Shown: positions 31,559 through 37,500 of the stretch, in pieces | Layout of the letters: each line of letters begins with the position of its first letter | Numbering within the stretch: position 1 is the stretch's first letter | Source: DASQVO01 sp035640715 | Lineage (GTDB): Bacteria; Actinomycetota; Actinomycetes; Streptosporangiales; Streptosporangiaceae | Direction of reading: 5' to 3' | Assembly (NCBI GenBank): GCA_035640715.1 | Contig: DASQVO010000437.1 | Coordinates: 1 to 37,500, forward strand | DNA length: 37,500 bases | Notes under the pieces: model-generated | Databases searched by the model: none | What the model saw: only the letters and a program-made list of their open reading frames with translations | What the model was told of the DNA's origin: nothing | Translations under genes and position numbers: made by a program

Positions 31559-33210
31559 GACGGCAGCCTTACGCCGCCCTCGGGGTGCGCGGTCAGCGGC
31601 TGATCGCCGGGGGCGTCGCCGGAGTCGATGTGCCGGATCACGCCCATGCCCGGGTCGTTGCACAGCACCCGCTCGATCTTGCGGCCGGCCAGTTCGGTGC
31701 CGTCGGCGACGGTGACCTGCCCCGCGTGCAGCGAACGGCCGATGCCCACCCCGCCGCCGTGGTGGAAGGAGACCCAGGTAGCCCCGGACGCGGTATTCAC
31801 CAGCGCGTTGAGCAGCGGCCAGTCGGCGATCGCGTCGGAGCCGTCGGCCATGGATTCCGTCTCCCGGTACGGGGATGCCACCGAACCGCCGTCGAGATGG
31901 TCGCGGCCGATGACGACAGGCGCCGACAGCTCACCGGAGGCCACCATGTCGTTGAACCGCAGTCCGGCCTTGTCGCGCTCACCATAGCCGAGCCAGCAGA
32001 TGCGGGCCGGCAGCCCCTGGTAGGCGACCCGTTCCTGTGCAGCTCTTATCCAGCGGCGAAGGTGGTCGCTGCCGGGAAAGAGGCTGAGCACCGCCTCGTC
32101 GGTGGCCCGGATGTCCGCCGGGTCGCCGGACAGCGCGGCCCAGCGGAACGGCCCCTTGCCCTGGGCGAAGAGCGGCCGGATGTAGGCGGGGACGAAGCCG
32201 GGGAAGGCGAAGGCGCGCTCGTAGCCGCCCAGCCGCGCCTCGTCGCGGATCGAGTTCCCGTAGTCGAACACCTCGGCGCCCGCGTCCATGAAACCGACCA
32301 TGGCTGCCACATGACGCGCCATGGACGCCCGTGCCCGTTCGGTGAATTCTCCGGGCTTCGAGCCGGCGTAGTCGTGCCAGTCGGCGAGACCGACGCCTTC
32401 GGGGAGGTACGAGAGCGGGTCGTGCGCCGAGGTCTGGTCGGTCACGATATCGACGTCGACGCCGCGGCGCAGAATCTCCGGCAGCACGGTCGCACAGTTG
32501 CCGGCCAAGCCTACCGAGAGCGCGGCGCGGTCCCGCTTGGCCTTCCCGCACATGGCGAGCGCGTCATCGAGATCGGCGGCTACCACGTCCAGGTAGCGGG
32601 TTCCGGTCCGCCTGTGCAGCCGGGCCGGGTCGACGTCTATGACCAGGCAGACGCCGTCGTTGAGGGTCACCGCGAGCGGCTGGGCGCCGCCCATCCCGCC
32701 CGCGCCGCCGGTTACCGTGAGGGTGCCCGCCAGGGTTCCGCCGAACCGCTTGGCGGCCACGGCGGCGAACGTCTCGTAGGTTCCCTGCAGGATGCCCTGG
32801 GTGCCGATGTAGATCCACGAGCCGGCCGTCATCTGCCCGTACATGGTGAGCCCGGCGTGCTCGAGCCGGCGGAACTCGGGCCACGTCGCCCAGTCAGGGA
32901 CGAGGTTGGAGTTGGCGATCAGCACTCGCGGCGCCCACTCGTGGGTGCGCATGACGGCGACCGGCTTGCCGGACTGGACGAGCATGGTCTCGTCGTCACG
33001 CAACGAGGTGAGCGTCCTGACCATGGCGTCGAAACAGGCCCAGTCGCGGGCGGCGCGGCCGGTGCCGCCGTAGACGACGAGGTCGTCCGGGCGCTCGGCC
33101 ACCTCCGGGTCGAGGTTGTTCATCAGCATCCGGAGCGGGGCCTCGGTCTGCCACGACCGGGCCGTGAGCGAGGTGCCGCGCGGTGCGCGGACGGTACGGG
33201 CGCCTTCCAT
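31555..33210 (-). CDS. hutU: Urocanate hydratase
   Basis: The 551-residue enzyme converts urocanate to imidazolonepropionate with tightly bound NAD+, the second step of histidine degradation. Conserved blocks are easy to see: LMNNLDPEVAERPDDLVVYG and GTGRAARDW at the start, QSGKPVAVMRTHEWAPRVLI, the NAD-binding TLTVTGGAGGMGGAQPLAV, AHDPLSYLPEGV, FVPAYIRPLFAQGKGPFRW, and the catalytic Cys in ICWLGYGERDKAGLRFN. Length is normal. ATG 33210 has GAAAGGA about 7 bases upstream. It begins 12 bp after hutH and overlaps the M20 gene. Confidence 0.97.
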   Translation of the reverse strand: MEGARTVRAPRGTSLTARSWQTEAPLRMLMNNLDPEVAERPDDLVVYGGTGRAARDWACFDAMVRTLTSLRDDETMLVQSGKPVAVMRTHEWAPRVLIANSNLVPDWATWPEFRRLEHAGLTMYGQMTAGSWIYIGTQGILQGTYETFAAVAAKRFGGTLAGTLTVTGGAGGMGGAQPLAVTLNDGVCLVIDVDPARLHRRTGTRYLDVVAADLDDALAMCGKAKRDRAALSVGLAGNCATVLPEILRRGVDVDIVTDQTSAHDPLSYLPEGVGLADWHDYAGSKPGEFTERARASMARHVAAMVGFMDAGAEVFDYGNSIRDEARLGGYERAFAFPGFVPAYIRPLFAQGKGPFRWAALSGDPADIRATDEAVLSLFPGSDHLRRWIRAAQERVAYQGLPARICWLGYGERDKAGLRFNDMVASGELSAPVVIGRDHLDGGSVASPYRETESMADGSDAIADWPLLNALVNTASGATWVSFHHGGGVGIGRSLHAGQVTVADGTELAGRKIERVLCNDPGMGVIRHIDSGDAPGDQPLTAHPEGGVRLPS

Positions 33211-33222
33211 GATCAGATCCTT

Positions 33223-34755
33223 TCACTGAAGGGAGCCGGTCACGCTCTCGGCGGCCTGCACAGCCGCGCCGGACGCGACGTAATCCACCGCCGCCTCGAT
33301 TTCCGGGGCGAGGAAGCGGTCCGGGCCAGGTCCGGCGACCTTGGCGCGCAAGCCCGCGACGACGGCGGCCGTGGCCGGAGCGGGCGACAGCGGTGCGCGC
33401 AGGTCCAGCGCGCGGGCGGCGGTCAGCAGCTCGATGGCCAGCACCCGGGTGAGCCCGTCGACGGAGCGGCGCAGCTTGCGTGCCGCCGACCAGCCCATCG
33501 ACACGTGGTCCTCCTGCATGGCGCTGGACGGGATCGAGTCGACCGAAGCCGGCGTGGCAAGCCGCTTGAGCTCGGACACGATGGCCGCCTGGGTGTACTG
33601 GGCGATCATGTGCCCGGAGTCGACGCCGGGGTCGGCGGCGAGGAACGCGGGGAGCCCGTGGCTGCGGGCGACGTCGAGGAAGCGGTCTGTGCGGCGCTCG
33701 GATATCGACGCGAGGTCGGCGACCGCGATGGCGAGGAAGTCCAGCACGTAGCCGACGGGCGCGCCGTGGAAGTTGCCGTTGCTCTCCACCCGCCCGTCGG
33801 GGGTGACCACCGGATTGTCGATGGCGCTGGCCAGTTCCCGTCCCGCGACCGTGTCGGCGTGCGCGAGCGTGTCGCGCACCGCGCCGTGCACCTGCGGCGA
33901 GCAGCGCAGCGAGTAGGCGTCCTGCACCCTCGTGCAGGACGGGCCGCGGTGGCTCGCCATGATCGGCGAGCCGGCCAGCATCGCGCGCAGGTTCGCGGCG
34001 CTCGCGGCCTGGCCGGGATGCGGCCGCAGCGCCTGCAGGTCCGCCGCGAAGACCGCGTCGGTGCCCAGCTGCGCCTCGATGCTCATCGCGGCGGTGATGT
34101 CGGCGGTCCGGGCCAGCCGGTGCAGGTCCTCGCTGGCCAGCACCAGCATCCCGAGCATGCCGTCGGTGCCATTGATGAGCGCGAGTCCCTCCTTCTCGGT
34201 CAGCACGAGGGGTCCTATCCCGGCCTCTTCCAGCGCTTCCCCCGCAGGCCTGGCAGCACCGGACCGGTCGCGGACGGTGCCCTCGCCCATCGCGGCCAGC
34301 GCGCAGTGCGCCAGCGGGGCCAGGTCACCCGAGCAGCCGAGCGACCCGTACTCGCGCACGGCCGGGGTAATGCCGGCGTTAAGCATGGCCGCGTAGGCAC
34401 GGGCCGCGGACAGGCGGACGCCGGTGCGGCCGGTGGCCAGCGTGGACAGCCGGAGCAGCATCAGCGCGCGCACGACCTCGGTCTCCACCTCGGGCCCTGA
34501 GCCGGCGGCGTGCGAGCGGATCAGGCTCCGCTGCAGCTGGGCGCGCAGCTCGCGCGGGATATGCCGGGTCGCGAGCGCGCCGAACCCGGTGGAGACCCCG
34601 TAATGCGGCTTGTCGTCGCCGGCGAGAGTTTCGATCACCTTGCGGCTCACGGTGATCTCGTGCTCGGCCGCCGCGTCGAGAGCTACGGCGGCGCCGTGCC
34701 TGGCGACCGCGACGACTCCGGCAGGGCTCAGCGGGCCTGTGCCCACGGTGATCAT
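33223..34755 (-). CDS. hutH: Histidine ammonia-lyase
   Basis: Histidase deaminates L-histidine to urocanate. The catalytic Tyr is in HYGVSTGFG (Y52), and the MIO prosthetic group forms from YGSLGCSGDLAPL, that is Cys141-Ser142-Gly143 in place of the usual Ala-Ser-Gly. Other conserved stretches are GLALINGTDGMLG, QDAYSLRCSPQVHGA, ESNGNFHGAPVGY and MQEDHVSMGW. The 511-residue length is normal. The start is uncertain: ATG 34755 follows GTGGAG with no spacing, while GTG 34746 has GGAG 9 bases upstream. The gene leads the hutH-hutU-M20 operon and is divergent from an IclR regulator, with an inverted repeat between. Confidence 0.97.
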   Translation of the reverse strand: MITVGTGPLSPAGVVAVARHGAAVALDAAAEHEITVSRKVIETLAGDDKPHYGVSTGFGALATRHIPRELRAQLQRSLIRSHAAGSGPEVETEVVRALMLLRLSTLATGRTGVRLSAARAYAAMLNAGITPAVREYGSLGCSGDLAPLAHCALAAMGEGTVRDRSGAARPAGEALEEAGIGPLVLTEKEGLALINGTDGMLGMLVLASEDLHRLARTADITAAMSIEAQLGTDAVFAADLQALRPHPGQAASAANLRAMLAGSPIMASHRGPSCTRVQDAYSLRCSPQVHGAVRDTLAHADTVAGRELASAIDNPVVTPDGRVESNGNFHGAPVGYVLDFLAIAVADLASISERRTDRFLDVARSHGLPAFLAADPGVDSGHMIAQYTQAAIVSELKRLATPASVDSIPSSAMQEDHVSMGWSAARKLRRSVDGLTRVLAIELLTAARALDLRAPLSPAPATAAVVAGLRAKVAGPGPDRFLAPEIEAAVDYVASGAAVQAAESVTGSLQ

Positions 34756-34816
34756 CTCCACGTTCTCTATGGCACCCGATGCCGGGCGGCTGGCGCTAGC
34801 ACCATCAGCCTCGTAT

Positions 34817-34834
34817 TGTCTGGGATACCAGACA
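34817..34834. promoter_or_regulatory. IclR-type operator between hutH and the regulator gene
   Basis: TGTCTGG and CCAGACA are exact inverted copies around GATA. The dyad ends 10 bp before the IclR start and 62 bp before hutH, so one bound dimer could control both promoters. Confidence 0.65.
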
Positions 34835-34844
34835 TACTGGCGTG

Positions 34845-35723
34845 ATGAGCAATGTCCCCGCGGCACGCCAGGTGCTTGGCATCCTCCGGTACCTGGCGCG
34901 GCAGCCTCGCCCGGTGCCGGCCAGCGCCATAGCGCGGGATCTCGGCCTGCCGCGATCGAGCACCTACCACCTGCTGAACGAGCTGGCCGACGCCGGCTTC
35001 GTCACCCACCTCACCGACGACCGCCGGTACGGGCTCGGCGTCAGCGCCTACGAACTCGGCACCGGCTACCTGCGCCAGGAACCGCTGCAGTTGCTCGCCC
35101 GGGTGCCCCTCTCGGCGCTGACCGACCAGACCGGGCACAGCTCCCACCTCGCGGTCATGCACGGCCGGGAGGTGCTGTACGTGATCGAGGAACGGGCGCC
35201 CGGCCGCGCCCCGCTGGTCACCGACGTCGGCGTCCGGCTCCCGGCACAGCTCACGGCCAGCGGCCGCGCCATGCTGGCCGCGCTTCCCGCGGCCAACGTC
35301 CGCGCGCTTTTCCCCGGGCCGGCCGCGTTCGTCCTGCGCAACGAGCACGGGCCGCGCACGCTGCGGGAGCTGCGCTCCTTGCTGGCCGAGGTGAGGCGGC
35401 GGGGTTACGCGACCGAGCACGGCGAGATAACCCCGGGCTTTTCGTCGGCCGCCGCGGCGGTGCTCGACCACAGCGGGCACCCGGTTGCCAGTGTCGCGCT
35501 GACGTTTCCCGACGCCGAAGTGGACGCCGCCCTCATGTCGCGTTTCGCGTCGCTGGTCACGAGGGCGGCCGCCGAGATCAGCCGGCGCATCGGCGGCTCT
35601 TTACGTGCTCGGGGTCAGCGGGCTCGCTGTGTACGGGTCCCAGGAGTCCCTGAGGACTTCCGCGGTGGGCCGTGTTCCACAATCTGTCCGTCGCGGAGGA
35701 CGATCCAAGCTCGGTCGTGGTAG
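34845..35723 (+). CDS. IclR-family transcriptional regulator, predicted hut regulator
   Basis: A winged helix covers residues 1-65 (ARQVLGILRYLARQPRPVPA, AIARDLGLPRSSTYHLLNEL) and the IclR effector domain follows (SHLAVMHGREVLYVIEERAP, VRLPAQLTASGRAMLAALP, GYATEHGEITPGFSSAAAAV). The normal family ending is reached at about AAAEISRRIGG. The remaining 40 or so residues, rich in Arg/Cys/Pro, are antisense to an ABC ATPase remnant and were probably gained when the native stop was lost. ATG 34845 follows a GTG directly and has no ribosome site, so a leaderless mRNA is possible. Divergent position and shared dyad make the hut operon its likely target; the effector may be urocanate or histidine. Confidence 0.9.
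   Translation: MSNVPAARQVLGILRYLARQPRPVPASAIARDLGLPRSSTYHLLNELADAGFVTHLTDDRRYGLGVSAYELGTGYLRQEPLQLLARVPLSALTDQTGHSSHLAVMHGREVLYVIEERAPGRAPLVTDVGVRLPAQLTASGRAMLAALPAANVRALFPGPAAFVLRNEHGPRTLRELRSLLAEVRRRGYATEHGEITPGFSSAAAAVLDHSGHPVASVALTFPDAEVDAALMSRFASLVTRAAAEISRRIGGSLRARGQRARCVRVPGVPEDFRGGPCSTICPSRRTIQARSW
35601..35722 (-). pseudogene. C-terminal remnant of an oligopeptide-type ABC ATPase
   Basis: On the minus strand SYHDRAWIVLRDGQIVEHGP continues, after a one-base register change, as TAEVLRDSWDPYTASPLTPS T and TAA at 35601-35603. ADRxxVLRDGxIVExGPTxEVLxxPxxPYTxxLL is the end of DppD/OppF-type ATPases. The ATPase core is missing. The remnant lies under the 3' end of the IclR gene. Confidence 0.65.
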
Positions 35724-35730
35724 GAGGTCC

Positions 35731-36999
35731 CTAGCTCCACAGGCGGTCGTGGCTGGACTCCATGTTCCAGGCCGCGGTGCTCTCGAAGAGAACCGGGTCG
35801 GCGGGATCGAGGTACTCGCGGAAGAGTTCCTCGCTGATCTCGCTGAATCCCAGTCCGGGCCCGTCGGGAACGGTGATGTAACCGTCCTCGATCAAGGGCT
35901 GGGGCAGACCGGTCACCAGCTCGCTCCAGCGCGGCACATCGGCGGCGTGGTGCTCCAGGGCCAGGAAGTTCTGCGTTGCCGCGGCGATGTGGACGCTGGC
36001 GAGGGTGGCGATCGGTGTGGCGGCCATGTGGAGCGCCATGGCGATGCCGTGTTCCTCGGCCAGGTCACCGATCTTTTTGGTTTCCAAGATGCCGCCGGAG
36101 GTCGCTGGGTCGGGGTGGATGATCCGGACCGCACCCTGCTCTAGCAGGGGCCGGAAATTCTCCTTCAGGTAGATGTCCTCGCCGGTGCATGTGGGCGTGG
36201 CGATCGCCGTGGTCAGCTGCCGCCACTGGTCGGTGTACTGCCACGGGATCATGTCCTCGAGCCAGGCCAGCGTGAACGGCTCAAGCGCATGTGCCAGCCG
36301 GATGCACGAGTCGAGTGCAATGTGGCCGAAGTGATCGACGGCCAGCGGGATGTCGTAGCCGATGATTGACCGCACGGTCGCTACGTAGTCCGCGAGATAA
36401 TCGACGCCCTTGGCGGTGAGCTGTATCCCCCCGAACGGGTGCATGGTGGTGATCGTGTCGAGTGCGGCGGGTGGGGCGATGAGCGTGCCCGGGACGTGCC
36501 GGAGCAGGCCGATGCCCACATCCATCTTCAGGAACTTGTAGCCACGGTTCCGGCGTTCCGCAAGCCGGCGGCCCATTTCCTCCGGATCCGGCACCGACGG
36601 CGTGTCCGCGTAACACAGCACCTTGTCACGGAACTTCCCTCCGGCTAGGGCGTACGCAGGGACACCATAGGCCTTGCCCGCCAGATCCATCAGCGCCATC
36701 TCGACGCCGCAGACCCCACCGGCCTGCCGCCCGTGGTGGCCGAATTGCTTGATCTTCCGGAAGATCTTGTCGATGTTGCAGGGATTCTCGCCGATTAGCC
36801 TGCTTTTTAGTATGAGCGCATATGTTTTGCTTGCCTGGTCGCGAACCTCGCCGTAACCGGAAATGCCTTCGTTGGTGTCGATCCTTATGATGCTCGACCG
36901 GAACGGGACGCCGGTGAGGTTGGCGATGCGGAGATCGGTTATCTTGAGATCGCTTGGGCGTGAGTAGCTGCTGACCCGGTCTTCTAGGCGTGCCGTCAC
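35731..36999 (-). CDS. Mandelate racemase/muconate lactonising-type enolase-superfamily enzyme
   Basis: The 422-residue protein has the enolase capping domain (1-130) and barrel. Catalytic features are visible: KMD with Lys158; metal ligands D222 (AVDHFGH), E248 (WLEDMIPW) and E274 (CTGEDIY); and a His-Asp dyad with D297 (IIHPDPAT) and H324 (MALHMAAT). The dyad places it in the mandelate racemase group, most of which dehydrate sugar acids (galactonate, mannonate and similar). GTG 36999 has AGGAG 7 bases upstream; the long ORF extension is antisense to the RraA-like end. It follows that gene by 38 bp in one operon, an arrangement that fits dehydration then aldol cleavage. Exact substrate unknown. 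Confidence 0.92.
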   Translation of the reverse strand: MTARLEDRVSSYSRPSDLKITDLRIANLTGVPFRSSIIRIDTNEGISGYGEVRDQASKTYALILKSRLIGENPCNIDKIFRKIKQFGHHGRQAGGVCGVEMALMDLAGKAYGVPAYALAGGKFRDKVLCYADTPSVPDPEEMGRRLAERRNRGYKFLKMDVGIGLLRHVPGTLIAPPAALDTITTMHPFGGIQLTAKGVDYLADYVATVRSIIGYDIPLAVDHFGHIALDSCIRLAHALEPFTLAWLEDMIPWQYTDQWRQLTTAIATPTCTGEDIYLKENFRPLLEQGAVRIIHPDPATSGGILETKKIGDLAEEHGIAMALHMAATPIATLASVHIAAATQNFLALEHHAADVPRWSELVTGLPQPLIEDGYITVPDGPGLGFSEISEELFREYLDPADPVLFESTAAWNMESSHDRLWS

Positions 37000-37037
37000 G
37001 GTGTAACTCCTGGTGGTACAGGTTTGGGTGAGCGAGG

Positions 37038-37500
37038 CTATTGAGCGGGCCGGTGCTGTTCTTTCTTCCACCGCTGGAAATCCTGCTCGATGTGGTCCAT
37101 CCACGTGGGCACGTCAATTTCAGCGCTGGTGTAGACACGCTCCGACAGCCGGAGCTTTCCGAACACGTCACGGATGCGGATGTCCTCACTCGCCTCGGCG
37201 ACGCTCTGCGCCAGGGACGGGGGGATGAAGATCAGGCCGCTGGGCGTGCCGAGGACGACGTCGCCAGGTAGGACAGTGGCCTCGCCGATCCGGACCGGGA
37301 TGTTGATGCCCGCAAGGGTCACGTTGCGGATGGGCGTGGGATCGACGTCCCGGAAGAAGATGTTGACGCCGCCATCCAGTTCGGTCAGGCCCTGGAAGTC
37401 GCGGATACCGCCGTCGATCACGGCGCCGGCGCCGGTCCGGGAAGCGACGGCTGTGCCGAGGTTATCCCCCACCACGGTCCCGTACTTCACCTTGCCGAAG
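37038..37500 (-). CDS. RraA-family protein (HMG/CHA aldolase-like), 5' part outside the window
   Basis: The last 154 or so residues of an RraA/demethylmenaquinone methyltransferase-like protein. GDNLGTAVASRTGAGAVIDG followed by GIRD is the diagnostic loop; the Arg-Asp pair binds substrate and metal in HMG/CHA aldolases and oxaloacetate decarboxylases. GATVLPGDVVLGTPSGLIFI is the typical strand near the C-terminus. The true RraA (RNase E inhibitor) lacks the C-terminal extension seen here, so an aldolase or decarboxylase is more likely. The start is beyond position 37500. The enolase-superfamily gene follows after 38 bp. Confidence 0.88.
   Translation of the reverse strand, partial: FGKVKYGTVVGDNLGTAVASRTGAGAVIDGGIRDFQGLTELDGGVNIFFRDVDPTPIRNVTLAGINIPVRIGEATVLPGDVVLGTPSGLIFIPPSLAQSVAEASEDIRIRDVFGKLRLSERVYTSAEIDVPTWMDHIEQDFQRWKKEQHRPAQ

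Noticed and set aside
31585..34500. A 971-codon open frame on the plus strand opposite hutU/hutH
   Set aside because: It is the antisense shadow of two certain genes in GC-rich DNA; composition is Arg/Gly/Val/Asp-rich with no domain.
1..37500. tRNA/rRNA genes, CRISPR arrays, intact IS elements or prophage genes
   Set aside because: None seen on reading both strands; only one transposase fragment was found, without terminal repeats.

Overview
The window is high-GC DNA with strong G/C bias at third codon positions, GTG starts and 4-bp stop/start overlaps. It carries an AfsR/SARP regulator, an MMPL transporter, a NarL-type two-component pair, an FCD-type GntR regulator and hut genes of the actinobacterial kind. 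It is best read as chromosomal sequence of a soil-type filamentous actinomycete; genus cannot be set from sequence alone. There are no RNA genes, no CRISPR array and no intact insertion sequence.

Layout. 1-3.3 kb: a decayed gene, a GMC flavoprotein oxidoreductase and a divergent YrdC/Sua5-like protein closed by a long hairpin. 3.4-7.7 kb: a scar zone with remnants of an SDR, a transposase, a TetR regulator and an alpha/beta hydrolase on both sides of a complete AfsR-type SARP regulator. 7.7-11.6 kb: SDR, APH-fold kinase, a possible microcompartment shell-protein tail, a broken MerR gene with an intact operator-like dyad, and an APC permease. This gene set resembles the RMM (aminoacetone/1-amino-2-propanol) microcompartment locus after loss of its shell and core genes. 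11.7-18.5 kb: a GntR/FCD regulator with a perfect 20-bp palindrome over its promoter, then a five-gene operon (lipoprotein binding protein, fused double permease, ATPase, AtuA/DUF1446 protein, DUF4387 protein). The core of the palindrome recurs before the operon, so the cassette looks like a self-contained uptake and catabolic unit for an unknown substrate. This is the best candidate for an undescribed system here.

18.5-23.5 kb: an MMPL/RND exporter divergent from a small membrane protein, a histidine kinase and a response regulator. 23.5-29 kb: an acetamidase remnant, a secreted alpha/beta hydrolase divergent from a secreted BNR-type beta-propeller protein, a HAD hydrolase, a sedolisin-like remnant and a second SDR. 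29-35.7 kb: an MFS exporter convergent with the histidine utilisation operon hutH-hutU-M20 amidohydrolase; an IclR regulator is divergent from hutH, with a dyad operator between them. 35.6-37.5 kb: an ABC ATPase remnant, a mandelate-racemase-type enolase-superfamily dehydratase and a truncated RraA-like aldolase, together suggesting sugar-acid or hydroxy-acid catabolism.

The window is accessory in style: about ten gene remnants lie between short catabolic and transport cassettes, most with their own regulator. All identifications come from reading motifs and domain order; no database search was possible.
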